From: Sulfuritalea sp.
GTDB lineage: Bacteria > Pseudomonadota > Gammaproteobacteria > Burkholderiales > Rhodocyclaceae
DNA: 27,946 nucleotides
Assembly: GCA_023229545.1 (NCBI GenBank)
Contig: JALNZB010000033.1
Span: 9,121-37,066 of the forward strand
Reading direction: 5' to 3'
The notes below the pieces were generated by a model that worked only from the letters and a program-made list of their open reading frames with translations, was not told the DNA's origin and made no database searches. Below, piece after piece: positions 7,177-14,035 of the stretch (position 1 is the first letter of the stretch; every line of letters starts with the position of its first letter). A program made the position numbers and the translations under genes.

Positions 7177-7626
7177 TCAGCCGCGTCGGTCGCGCATGAC
7201 GCGCGCCTTTTCACGAACCCAGTCGCGATCCTTCTCGGCGTCGCGCTTGTCGTGCTGTTTCTTGCCCTTGGCGAGGCCGACCGACAGTTTGACGCGGCCC
7301 TTGCTGTAATGCAGATCGAGTGGCACCAGGGTGTAGCCGGCGCGTTCCACCTTGCCGATCAGCTTGCTGATTTCCGCCGCATTCAGCAGCAGCTTGCGGG
7401 TACGCACGGGATCGGGGTGAATGTGGGTCGAGGCCGCAAGCAGCGGCGTGATGTGGGCGCCGATGAGGAAAACCTCGCCGCGTTTCAGCACCACATAGGC
7501 TTCCTTGATCTGCGCGCGCCCGGCGCGGATCGCCTTCACTTCCCAGCCTTCGAGGACCAGACCGGCCTCGTAGCGCTCTTCGATGAAGTAATCGTGGAAT
7601 GCCTTCTTGTTGTCGGCGATGCTCAT
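7177..7626 (-). CDS. smpB: SsrA-binding protein SmpB
   Basis: This 149-residue partner of tmRNA binds ssrA RNA and delivers it to stalled ribosomes for trans-translation. The family features are present: NKKAFHDYFIEERYEAGLVL, then EGWEVKAIRAGRAQIKEAYV, the central PVRTRKLLLNAAEI, LVPLDLHYSKGRVKLSVGLA, and the basic C-terminal tail KGKKQHDKRDAEKDRDW...R that reaches into the mRNA channel. The start ATG at 7626 gives MSIADNKKAF and the usual length; an in-frame ATG at 7650 would add eight residues without family support. It is divergent from ratA across 66 bases, as in many proteobacteria. The ssrA gene itself is not in this window. Confidence 0.97.
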   Translation of the reverse strand: MSIADNKKAFHDYFIEERYEAGLVLEGWEVKAIRAGRAQIKEAYVVLKRGEVFLIGAHITPLLAASTHIHPDPVRTRKLLLNAAEISKLIGKVERAGYTLVPLDLHYSKGRVKLSVGLAKGKKQHDKRDAEKDRDWVREKARVMRDRRG

Positions 7627-7692
7627 GGCTGGCACGATAAAATGCGGCATTCTACTGCACCCGCCGCACGCGACTTTGCGGCAATTTCATCC

Positions 7693-8124
7693 ATGGCTCT
7701 GGTCGAAAAAACCGTACTGATCGAACGTACGCCATTGCAGATGTTCGATCTGGTGGATCGTGTCGAGGACTATCCGCAATTCCTGCCGTGGTGCGGCGGT
7801 ACCGAACTGCACGAGCGCACGGCGACGCGCACGGCAGCAACATTGCGCATCAATTTCCACGGCATCAAGTCACAGTTTTCGACCGAGAACACCAAGGAAG
7901 CGCCGTGCTTGATGGAAATTCGACTGACCGACGGACCTTTTTCGCACATGGATGGGCGCTGGCGTTTCACGCCCCTGGGCGAAACGGCCTGCAAGGTAGA
8001 ATTTCGCCTGCACTATGAATTTTCCAGCTACCTGCTGGGAAAAGTTCTCGGCCCGGTGTTCAATCACATCGCCGATACCTTTGTCGAATCCTTTGTCAAA
8101 AGGGCGCAAGAAGTTTATGGCTGA
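7693..8124 (+). CDS. ratA: RatA-family START-like protein (coenzyme Q-binding/toxin family)
   Basis: This 143-residue protein of the polyketide cyclase/START superfamily reads MALVEKTVLIERTPLQMFDL, VDRVEDYPQFLPWCGG, FHGIKSQFSTEN, and ends FNHIADTFVESFVKRAQEVYG. This is the pattern of E. coli RatA and of the mitochondrial ubiquinone-binding Coq10 family. E. coli RatA was described as blocking 70S assembly, while the Coq10 relationship suggests a quinone role; the sequence does not choose between them. ATG 7693 is taken because the conserved N-terminus starts there; the frame upstream (to 7159) is only the antisense of smpB. It overlaps rnfH by 8 bases. TAAAAT at 7638-7643 may be its -10 box, with no good -35. 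Confidence 0.92.
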   Translation: MALVEKTVLIERTPLQMFDLVDRVEDYPQFLPWCGGTELHERTATRTAATLRINFHGIKSQFSTENTKEAPCLMEIRLTDGPFSHMDGRWRFTPLGETACKVEFRLHYEFSSYLLGKVLGPVFNHIADTFVESFVKRAQEVYG

Positions 8125-8437
8125 AACCATTCACGTCGAAGTTGTCTATGCCTGGACTGAACGTCAGGAAGTGGCCAGTATCAGTGTGCCAGCGGGCAGC
8201 ACGGTGGGCCAGGCTATCGACGCTTCGGGCATGCTGGTCAAGCATCCCGAAATCGATCTGACCAAGAACAAGGTCGGCATCTACGCCAAACTGGCCAAGC
8301 TCGACACCGCATTGCGCGATCGCGACCGGGTGGAAATCTATCGACCGCTGATCGCCGATCCCAAGGAGGTGCGCAAACAGCGCGCCGCCGAGGGGAAGGC
8401 AATGAAAAAGGGTGGCGGCGACTCTGGCGAGACATGA
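8117..8437 (+). CDS. rnfH: RnfH family ubiquitin-like-fold protein (RatB)
   Basis: This 106-residue protein of the RnfH/UPF0125 family has a beta-grasp (ThiS/MoaD-like) fold. Conserved stretches are HVEVVYAWTERQEVASISVP, GSTVGQAIDASGML, EIDLTKNKVGIYAKLAKLDT and LRDRDRVEIYRPLIADPKEVRKQRA. The last is the family signature. It begins inside the end of ratA (ATG 8117, ratA stop at 8122-8124), so the two are translationally coupled, the arrangement known from E. coli (ratA-ratB). The molecular function is unknown. It ends in a Lys/Gly-rich tail. Confidence 0.92.
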   Translation: MAETIHVEVVYAWTERQEVASISVPAGSTVGQAIDASGMLVKHPEIDLTKNKVGIYAKLAKLDTALRDRDRVEIYRPLIADPKEVRKQRAAEGKAMKKGGGDSGET

Positions 8438-8546
8438 AAGTTATGCGTAGCGGTATCCCCACAGGGACGGCGCTGGCGCGCTCTGCGTATCTGGGATTCC
8501 GCTTCGCGGGCAGGTAACGGCGAAGGAAGAGGGTCGCGGTCTCGCG

Positions 8547-8572
8547 TATAATGCGTTTTTGGAATCAAGGAA
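8547..8572 (+). promoter_or_regulatory. guaB -10 box and ribosome-binding site
   Basis: A perfect TATAAT (8547-8552) is followed by a short GC-rich discriminator and then AAGGAA (8567-8572), 6 bases before the guaB ATG. No good -35 is seen at 17 bases. The leader is therefore only about 20 nt. A GC-rich discriminator would fit growth-rate or stringent control, known for guaB in enterobacteria; this is inference. Confidence 0.6.
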
Positions 8573-8578
8573 TTTATT

Positions 8579-10039
8579 ATGCGATTGCTCCAGAAGGCGC
8601 TGACGTTTGACGACGTCCTCCTGGTTCCCGCCCATTCGGCGATCCTCCCCCGCGACGTCAGCCTCGCTACCCGTCTTACCCGCAAGATTCAGTTGAACCT
8701 GCCGCTGCTCTCCGCCGCCATGGATACGGTGACGGAAGCGCGGCTGGCCATTGTCCTGGCGCAGGAAGGCGGCATCGGCATTTTGCACAAGAACCTGAAC
8801 CCCAAGGCGCAGGCCGCCGAAGTGGCCAAGGTCAAGCGTTTCGAATCCGGCGTGCTGAAAGACCCGATCACCGTTCCGCCCACCATGACGGTGCGCGAAG
8901 TGCTGGCGCTGACGCGCGCTTATCGGATTTCCGGCCTGCCGGTGGTGGATAACGGAGTCGTGGTCGGTATCGTTACCAATCGCGACACGCGTTTCGAGAC
9001 CAACCTTGATCAGGCGGTCGGCGCCATCATGACGCCGCGCGAGCGTCTGATTACGGTCGTCGAGGGAACTTCAGCCGAGGAAGCCAAGGCCTTGATGCAC
9101 AAGCATCGCCTGGAACGGGTGCTGGTGGTCAATGCCGACTTTCAGTTGCGTGGCCTGGTCACCGTCAAGGACATTCTCAAGTCGAGCGAGCATCCATTTG
9201 CCTGCAAGGACGAGCAAGGGCATCTGCGCGTCGGCGCTGCTATAGGCGTCGGTGAAGGCACCGAGGAACGCGCCGCACTGCTGGCCGAGGCCGGCGTCGA
9301 TGTGATCGTGGTCGATACCGCGCACGGGCATTCCGAAGGCGTGCTGCAGCGCGTGCAGTGGGTCAAGAAGAATTTCCCGCAGGTGGAGGTGATCGGCGGC
9401 AACATTGCCACGGCGAGTGCGGCGAGGGCGCTGGTCGATCACGGCGCCGATGGCGTCAAGGTCGGCATCGGTCCCGGGTCGATTTGCACTACGCGCATTG
9501 TCGCCGGCGTCGGCGTACCGCAGATCACGGCGGTGGACATGGTCGCAAACGCACTCGCTGCCGACGGCATACCGCTGATCGCTGACGGCGGAATTCGTTT
9601 TTCGGGTGACATCTCCAAGGCCATTGCCGCCGGGGCCAATGCTGTCATGCTGGGCGGCCTGTTCGCTGGTACCGAAGAGGCTCCGGGTGAAACCGTGCTG
9701 TATCAGGGACGTTCGTACAAGGCTTATCGCGGCATGGGCAGTCTGGGCGCCATGAAGGATGGGGCGGCGGATCGTTACTTTCAGGATTCCGACGCCAATG
9801 TCGAAAAGCTGGTGCCGGAAGGCATCGAAGGTCGCGTGCCCTACAAGGGTCCGGTCACCGCCGTGATCCACCAGTTGATGGGTGGCCTGCGCTCCTCCAT
9901 GGGCTATGTCGGCTGCGCCACGATTGACGACATGCGGGCCAAGGCCGAGTTTGTTGAAATCACTTCGGCCGGCATCCGCGAATCGCATGTGCATGATGTG
10001 CAGATCACCAAGGAAGCGCCGAACTACCATATCGATTGA
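8579..10039 (+). CDS. guaB: Inosine-5'-monophosphate dehydrogenase
   Basis: This 486-residue enzyme oxidises IMP to XMP with NAD, the first committed step of GMP synthesis. The N-terminus ALTFDDVLLVPAHSAILPRDV is diagnostic. A CBS-domain pair occupies about residues 95-205 (MTVREVLALTRAYRISGLPV; VKDILKSSEHPFA). The catalytic loop GIGPGSICTTR has Cys303. The IMP-binding YRGMGSLGAM and the C-terminal flap region are present. Length and all motifs are normal. The start is supported by AAGGAA 6 bases upstream and a TATAAT about 30 bases upstream. guaA follows 59 bases later across a terminator-like hairpin, so the two genes share at least part of their transcription, and together they complete IMP to GMP. 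Confidence 0.98.
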   Translation: MRLLQKALTFDDVLLVPAHSAILPRDVSLATRLTRKIQLNLPLLSAAMDTVTEARLAIVLAQEGGIGILHKNLNPKAQAAEVAKVKRFESGVLKDPITVPPTMTVREVLALTRAYRISGLPVVDNGVVVGIVTNRDTRFETNLDQAVGAIMTPRERLITVVEGTSAEEAKALMHKHRLERVLVVNADFQLRGLVTVKDILKSSEHPFACKDEQGHLRVGAAIGVGEGTEERAALLAEAGVDVIVVDTAHGHSEGVLQRVQWVKKNFPQVEVIGGNIATASAARALVDHGADGVKVGIGPGSICTTRIVAGVGVPQITAVDMVANALAADGIPLIADGGIRFSGDISKAIAAGANAVMLGGLFAGTEEAPGETVLYQGRSYKAYRGMGSLGAMKDGAADRYFQDSDANVEKLVPEGIEGRVPYKGPVTAVIHQLMGGLRSSMGYVGCATIDDMRAKAEFVEITSAGIRESHVHDVQITKEAPNYHID

Positions 10040-10055
10040 TTCCGTTTCCGACGGC

Positions 10056-10085
10056 AAAGGCGGCTGCGGCCGCCTTTGTTATTTC
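10056..10085 (+). terminator. Intrinsic terminator-like hairpin between guaB and guaA
   Basis: AAAGGCGGC, a TGCG loop and GCCGCCTTT form a perfect 9-bp stem (10056-10077), followed by an imperfect T-rich stretch (TGTTATTT). It lies 17 bases after the guaB stop and ends just before the guaA Shine-Dalgarno AGAGG (10086-10090). It could reduce guaA relative to guaB expression or protect the guaB 3' end. Confidence 0.65.
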
Positions 10086-10098
10086 AGAGGCTCCCGCC

Positions 10099-11664
10099 AT
10101 GGCTCACCAGAAAATCCTCATCCTCGACTTTGGTTCCCAGGTCGCGCAACTGATTGCTCGCCGCGTGCGCGAGCAGCAGGTGTATTGCGAACTGCATCCC
10201 TTCGACGTTACCGAAGACTTCATCCGCGACTTCAAACCGCAGGGCATCATTCTTTCCGGCGGTCCCAACTCGGTCTATGAATCGGCGGACTGGAAGGCGC
10301 CCGACATCGTCTTCAAGCTCGGTGTGCCGGTGCTGGGTATCTGCTACGGCATGCAGACCATGGCCGTGCAACTGGGCGGCAAGGTCGAAGGCAGCAGCAC
10401 GCGCGAATTCGGTTATGCCGAGATGCGCGCCCGCGGCCACTCGAAGCTGTTCAATGGCATCGAGGATCGTGTCAACAGCGAGGGACACGGCCTGCTCGAT
10501 GTCTGGATGAGCCACGGCGACAAGGTGACGCAGTTGCCGCCCGGCTTCAGCATCATTGGCGACAATGTTTCCACGCCCATCGCCGCCATGGCGGACGAGG
10601 CACGTGGCTTCTATGCCGTGCAATTTCATCCGGAGGTCACGCACACCCTCAAGGGGCGCGAGATTATTGCCCGCTTTGTGCATGACATCTGCGGCTGCGG
10701 TCGCGACTGGAACATGCCCAACTATGTCAATGAAGCGATCGACAAGGTGCGTGCCCAGGTGGGTAAGGATGAGGTGATTCTCGGTCTCTCCGGCGGCGTC
10801 GATTCCTCCGTGGTGGCGGCGCTGCTGCACCGTGCCATCGGCGATCAACTGACCTGCGTCTTCGTCGACAACGGCCTGCTGCGGCTCAATGAGGGCGTGC
10901 AGGTGATGGACACCTTCGCCCGCAACCTGGGCGTCAAGGTGATTCATGTCGATGCGGCGAGCCAGTTCATGGGGCACCTTAAAGGTGTTTCCGATCCGGA
11001 ACAGAAACGCAAGATTATCGGTCGCGAATTCGTCGAAGTGTTTCAGGTCGAGGCGCAAAAACTGCCTAATGCCAAGTGGCTGGCGCAAGGTACGATCTAT
11101 CCCGATGTGATCGAATCGGCCGGCGCGAAAACCAAGAAGGCGCACGCCATCAAGAGTCATCACAATGTCGGTGGCTTGCCCGAAACCCTGAACCTCAAAC
11201 TGTTGGAACCCTTGCGCGAACTGTTCAAGGACGAAGTGCGCGAATTCGGCGTGGCGCTGGGACTGCCGCACGAAATGGTGTATCGCCATCCCTTCCCCGG
11301 CCCCGGTCTCGGTGTGCGCATTCTCGGCGAAGTGAAGCAGGAGTTTGCCGACCTGTTGCGTCGCGCCGATGCCATATTCATCGACGAACTGCGGGCGGCA
11401 GACTGGTACGATAAGACCAGCCAGGCGTTCGCCGTGTTCCTGCCGGTGAAGAGCGTCGGTGTCATGGGCGACGGTCGCACCTACGAGTACGTCGTGGCCT
11501 TGCGCGCCGTGCAAACTTCTGACTTCATGACTGCCAGTTGGGCGGAACTTCCTCATGAACTGCTGGGCAAAGTCTCCAACCGCATCATCAACGAGGTACG
11601 CGGCATCAATCGCGTGGTGTACGACATCTCGGGCAAGCCACCCGCGACGATTGAGTGGGAATGA
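10099..11664 (+). CDS. guaA: GMP synthase (glutamine-hydrolysing)
   Basis: This 521-residue enzyme aminates XMP to GMP using glutamine and ATP. The N-terminal class I glutamine amidotransferase has ILDFGSQ near residue 8, the nucleophile in GICYGMQ (Cys82) and the QFHPEV pair (His177, Glu179). The ATP-pyrophosphatase domain starts at about 205, with the P-loop LGLSGGVDSS (229-237), and the C-terminal dimerisation domain ends in the family's KPPATIEWE. ATG 10099 is chosen (MAHQKILILDFGSQ) with AGAGG 8 bases upstream; the frame is open back to 10036 through the hairpin, which is not coding. The 3' end of guaA is a documented integration site for genomic islands, and the DNA just after its stop codon looks foreign. 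Confidence 0.98.
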   Translation: MAHQKILILDFGSQVAQLIARRVREQQVYCELHPFDVTEDFIRDFKPQGIILSGGPNSVYESADWKAPDIVFKLGVPVLGICYGMQTMAVQLGGKVEGSSTREFGYAEMRARGHSKLFNGIEDRVNSEGHGLLDVWMSHGDKVTQLPPGFSIIGDNVSTPIAAMADEARGFYAVQFHPEVTHTLKGREIIARFVHDICGCGRDWNMPNYVNEAIDKVRAQVGKDEVILGLSGGVDSSVVAALLHRAIGDQLTCVFVDNGLLRLNEGVQVMDTFARNLGVKVIHVDAASQFMGHLKGVSDPEQKRKIIGREFVEVFQVEAQKLPNAKWLAQGTIYPDVIESAGAKTKKAHAIKSHHNVGGLPETLNLKLLEPLRELFKDEVREFGVALGLPHEMVYRHPFPGPGLGVRILGEVKQEFADLLRRADAIFIDELRAADWYDKTSQAFAVFLPVKSVGVMGDGRTYEYVVALRAVQTSDFMTASWAELPHELLGKVSNRIINEVRGINRVVYDISGKPPATIEWE

Positions 11665-11683
11665 TTCGGAGATCAGCAAGCAC

Positions 11684-11699
11684 TAGCAACGTCTAGCAA
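11684..11699 (+). repeat. Integrase-arm-like repeat, copy 1
   Basis: TAGCAACGTCTAGCAA begins 20 bases after the guaA stop. Like the other two copies it holds two RGCAA(C) half-motifs spaced 10 bp apart, one helical turn, as in arm-type binding sites of tyrosine recombinases. Its position right at the guaA end fits one end of an integrated island. Confidence 0.55.
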
Positions 11700-11757
11700 A
11701 AAACACCAATTAAGTCAATGTATTTCATGGGCTTTTTTGTTTCTGTCTGGTTTGTTC

Positions 11758-11774
11758 TAGCAACGTCAGGCAAC
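11758..11774 (+). repeat. Integrase-arm-like repeat, copy 2
   Basis: TAGCAACGTCAGGCAAC differs from copy 3 at one base over 17. Thirty-three bases after its start comes TTGATGGTAAA (11791-11801), which also follows copy 3. Confidence 0.6.
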
Positions 11775-11900
11775 GACGAGAATGATTTTGTTGATGGTAA
11801 AAATGCTGGTATAAATTTCGGTGTGATGAAAAAAACGCCGCCATACCAAGGCGATAGCGACGATGGCGCGTTTATGCCTTCGCATCTGAATACACGAGCG

Positions 11901-12011
11901 TTAAACAACTGACACTCCAATTTCTTTCGCTACCGCGCCAACATTCGCGCTCTCCGGCGGCAACAACCGCGCCACCACTCTGTTCCTGAATGCTTCTCCG
12001 TACCGTGCCAT
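11901..12011 (-). pseudogene. Transposase N-terminal (helix-turn-helix) remnant
   Basis: From ATG 12011 on the minus strand, preceded by AAGGA at 6 bases, 36 codons read MARYGEAFRNRVVARLLPPE, then SANVGAVAKEIGVSVV and a stop. This is the first helix-turn-helix of IS3/IS66-type orfA-like transposases ('MARYSEEFK..VVARLLPPE.A.V..VAKEIGVSV.TLERW'). The expected continuation 'TL' is found one frame over (TLVYSDAKA), so a frameshift at about 11905 followed by degeneration is likely. The rest of the element is absent. Confidence 0.65.
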
Positions 12012-12172
12012 CTTTCATCCTTATCGCCCCCAAGTTCAAGATCATATCGGGGCGACAACTATTCTGACGCGGGGGGAAGGGCACTACCAATTAGGAAAGG
12101 GCATTTCAGGGTAACCTTAGTTATCTTGGTGAATTTAGTCGTGGACTGGGTAACGTGTTGTTTCCGTAAATA

Positions 12173-12264
12173 AAACATGTTGATTATTTCAAGCAAAGCA
12201 TGTAGATCGTTATAGGCAAACCATGTGGATTGCTGGCAGTAAAACATGAGGAATCGTATGGCTC
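12173..12264 (+). repeat. Four tandem 23-bp iterons at the Fic gene start
   Basis: Four head-to-tail units start at 12173, 12196, 12219 and 12242, each exactly 23 bp. They share AANCATGTNGAT at their 5' ends (the fourth has CATGAGGAA) and three of them end in a loosely conserved GGCA/AGCA/GGCT. CATG occurs at 12176, 12199, 12222 and 12245, a strict 23-bp period. A degenerate fifth unit (AACGTGTTG) may precede at about 12152. The last unit covers both candidate start codons of the Fic gene. This is the layout of an operator array for an autoregulator. Confidence 0.8.
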
Positions 12265-13811
12265 GCCCTCGATTGACCGAGCAACAGAAGTTAGCCAAGG
12301 CATTGACCGAGCTCCACCAAGTGCTTGGGTCAGAACAAGGCGTTGTTCGTGGCAAACAAATCAAGAATGCGACTCGCGTGCTGCTGCTTGAGCGAGGCTA
12401 CCTTCGGGAAATCCTGAAGGGCTGGTACTTTGTTTCCGATCCGCTAGCTGAGCTTGGAGATACCACGCCGTTTTTTGCCAACTATTGGGAGTACCTCGCC
12501 AGCTATCTCAGCGAGCGTTTTGGCAATGATTATTGCCTGACCGCCGAGCATTCCTTGCTCCGACAAGCGCATCACAATGTCGTTCCAAAGCAAGTCAACG
12601 TGATGCTCGCGGTAAACCAAAGCCAGATTCAGGAACTGGCTTTCGGTCACAGTGTTGCACTGTATCCGGGAGGAAAAAGCTTTCCTGCACCAACAGATCA
12701 AGAATCCTTGATGGGGGTACGGTGCATGTCCGCGCCGTACTGCCTCGTGATGTTGAATCCGAGGTACTTCAAGGACTATGCCCGCGAAGTACAGATCGTC
12801 ATGGGAAAGGTCGAAGATCCAAGCACGATTGCGGCCCTCGTTGATATCAATGCTACCGGAGTTGCCCGTCTTGTCTCGGCTTATCGTCGGATAGGCCGCA
12901 ACGAGTTTGCTGAGGGCATCCTACGGCAACTCTCCGGCCTGAAAACTACGCTCAACGTTGATGACGATTCCTTTGCGGGCGAACCCGTTTATCAACTCGG
13001 CACCCCGGGCAAATCTCCGCTGTACAACCGCATCAAAGTTCTTTGGGCACAACATCGTGACGCCGTACTGGCAAACCGCCCACTGCAGTCCAGGGTAGAG
13101 ATGTCGACTGACGACTATCTGGCACGTGTTGAAGCTATACGGGTTGAGGATGCCTATCACAGCCTCTCGATTGAGCGCTACCGGGTGACGCCAGAGCTCA
13201 TCCGCAGAGTCGCTGAGGAGCAGTGGGATCCCGCTGGCAATCCACATGATCAACGCCAAATCGATGCGATGGCTGCTCGCGGCTATCTGGATGCATTCCA
13301 GTTAGTCAAGGAGGATGCTGGACAAGCATTTTCGGAGAAAGCCTCAACACCTGGTTTCGCTGCTCAGTTATTCAACGAGCGACATCAGGCGTGGTTCCAG
13401 AAACTGTTTGGCCCATCTGTGGATGCAGGCATCCTCGAGCGAAGGGATTTGGTGGGCTATCGTCGTCACATGGTCTTCCTGCGGGGGTCGTTACATGCTC
13501 CACCACACTTCGACTATGTGCGAGATGGAATGGAATCGTTGCGTGAGTGCCTGGCCGAGGAACCCGATGCGTTTGTAAACGCAGTGCTGGGTCACTGGCT
13601 ATTCGGCTTCATTCATCCGTATATGGATGGGAATGGACGCATGGCTCGTTTTACAATGAACCTGATGCTTGCCTCGGGAGGGTACCCTTGGACTGTGATT
13701 CATGTTGAGGATCGTGCTGCTTATATGACGGCGCTCGAAAAAGCCAGCGTCGATGATGATCTAGGAACATTCTCAAATTTCGTCGCGGGCTCCGTGCGCG
13801 CAAGCCTGTAA
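12258..13811 (+). CDS. Fic AMPylase-family protein with AbiEi-like N-terminal region
   Basis: The protein is 517 residues. Residues about 1-60 look like a winged helix (ALTELHQVL...VVRGKQI, LLLERGYLREILKGWYFVSD), and about 70-230 (YLSERFGNDYCLTAEHSLLR, PKQVNVMLAV) resemble AbiEi-type antitoxin/regulator proteins. Residues about 280-517 are a Fic domain: HPYMDGNGRMAR at 453-464 carries the catalytic His453, Asp457 and the nucleotide-anchoring Arg residues, and a flap lies near 396-412. Fic enzymes usually transfer AMP from ATP to a target hydroxyl. Just before the Fic core, SLSIER (302-307) resembles the inhibitory (S/T)xxxE(G/N) motif with Glu306 kept but Arg in place of Gly/Asn. ATG 12258 is preferred, with GAGGAA 4 bases upstream; ATG 12246 would add four residues. 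It is alone in AT-richer, repeat-flanked DNA, suggesting transfer. The Fic call is firm, the AbiEi one is by pattern. Confidence 0.88.
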   Translation: MARPRLTEQQKLAKALTELHQVLGSEQGVVRGKQIKNATRVLLLERGYLREILKGWYFVSDPLAELGDTTPFFANYWEYLASYLSERFGNDYCLTAEHSLLRQAHHNVVPKQVNVMLAVNQSQIQELAFGHSVALYPGGKSFPAPTDQESLMGVRCMSAPYCLVMLNPRYFKDYAREVQIVMGKVEDPSTIAALVDINATGVARLVSAYRRIGRNEFAEGILRQLSGLKTTLNVDDDSFAGEPVYQLGTPGKSPLYNRIKVLWAQHRDAVLANRPLQSRVEMSTDDYLARVEAIRVEDAYHSLSIERYRVTPELIRRVAEEQWDPAGNPHDQRQIDAMAARGYLDAFQLVKEDAGQAFSEKASTPGFAAQLFNERHQAWFQKLFGPSVDAGILERRDLVGYRRHMVFLRGSLHAPPHFDYVRDGMESLRECLAEEPDAFVNAVLGHWLFGFIHPYMDGNGRMARFTMNLMLASGGYPWTVIHVEDRAAYMTALEKASVDDDLGTFSNFVAGSVRASL

Positions 13812-13891
13812 ACACCAAGAAAACCGTATACCATCATGCCGAATAAATACTAAGGAATACGAAGCGCGGATTCGCTAAAAACACTATTTTT

Positions 13892-13908
13892 TAGCAACGT
13901 CTGGCAAC
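13892..13908 (+). repeat. Integrase-arm-like repeat, copy 3
   Basis: TAGCAACGTCTGGCAAC lies 80 bases after the Fic stop, in the same orientation as the two copies beyond guaA. TTGATGGTAAA follows at 13935-13945, as after copy 2 but 10 bp (one helical turn) further away. Together the copies bracket the Fic gene and its iterons. Confidence 0.6.
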
Positions 13909-13962
13909 TGCAGGCTTTGATAAGCAGCTACATTTTGATGGTAAACCTGACGGTTTTCTTGC

Positions 13963-14034
13963 CTATCGCGCCAGCGCTACGCAAGTGTGGGAGCCGATGT
14001 AGCCGGTGTCACCGGTGACGAGGATCACGCGCAC
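13963..14034 (-). pseudogene. galE 5' remnant behind the wzz gene
   Basis: One base after the Wzz stop, GTG at 14034 (or GTG 14028) opens a minus-strand frame reading VRVILVTGDTGYIGSHTCVA, then LAR and a stop at 13963-13965. This is the N-terminal Rossmann strand-turn-helix of UDP-glucose 4-epimerase ('MxILVTGGTGYIGSHTCVAL'). The glycine before TGYIG has become Asp, and the frame ends after 23 codons where insertion DNA begins. An intact but clearly different galE copy lies at 18824. I infer an original wzz-galE operon disrupted by the accessory insertion. Confidence 0.75.
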
Positions 14035-14035
14035 T

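Larger units (their letters stand above)
11665..12172. other. Accessory DNA between guaA and the Fic gene
   Basis: Base composition turns visibly AT-richer immediately after the guaA stop. No intact gene is supported. It contains two copies of an integrase-arm-like repeat (11684 and 11758), a transposase remnant on the minus strand (11901-12011), and, from 12173, four 23-bp iterons leading into the Fic gene. A 64-codon plus-strand frame at 11718-11912 and a 75-codon minus-strand frame at 11693-11920 lack ribosome-binding sites and family features and are taken as chance. Confidence 0.5.

Noticed and set aside
7159..7692. Long N-terminal extension of the ratA frame
   Set aside because: It is the exact antisense of smpB; RatA homology starts at 7693.
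10084..11679. Long open frame antisense to guaA (531 codons)
   Set aside because: Shadow of guaA, whose catalytic motifs are all present on the plus strand.
11718..11912. Plus-strand 64-codon frame in the guaA-Fic gap
   Set aside because: No Shine-Dalgarno sequence, no recognisable family, and it runs over an integrase-arm-like repeat.
12173..12264. Possible CRISPR array
   Set aside because: Only four units, contiguous with no unique spacers of constant length, partly diverged and overlapping a start codon; this is an iteron/operator array.
13860..14035. Second copy of the guaA 3' end as an attR site
   Set aside because: I searched this stretch for GAGTGGGAATGA and close variants and found none, so a complete att pair is not claimed.
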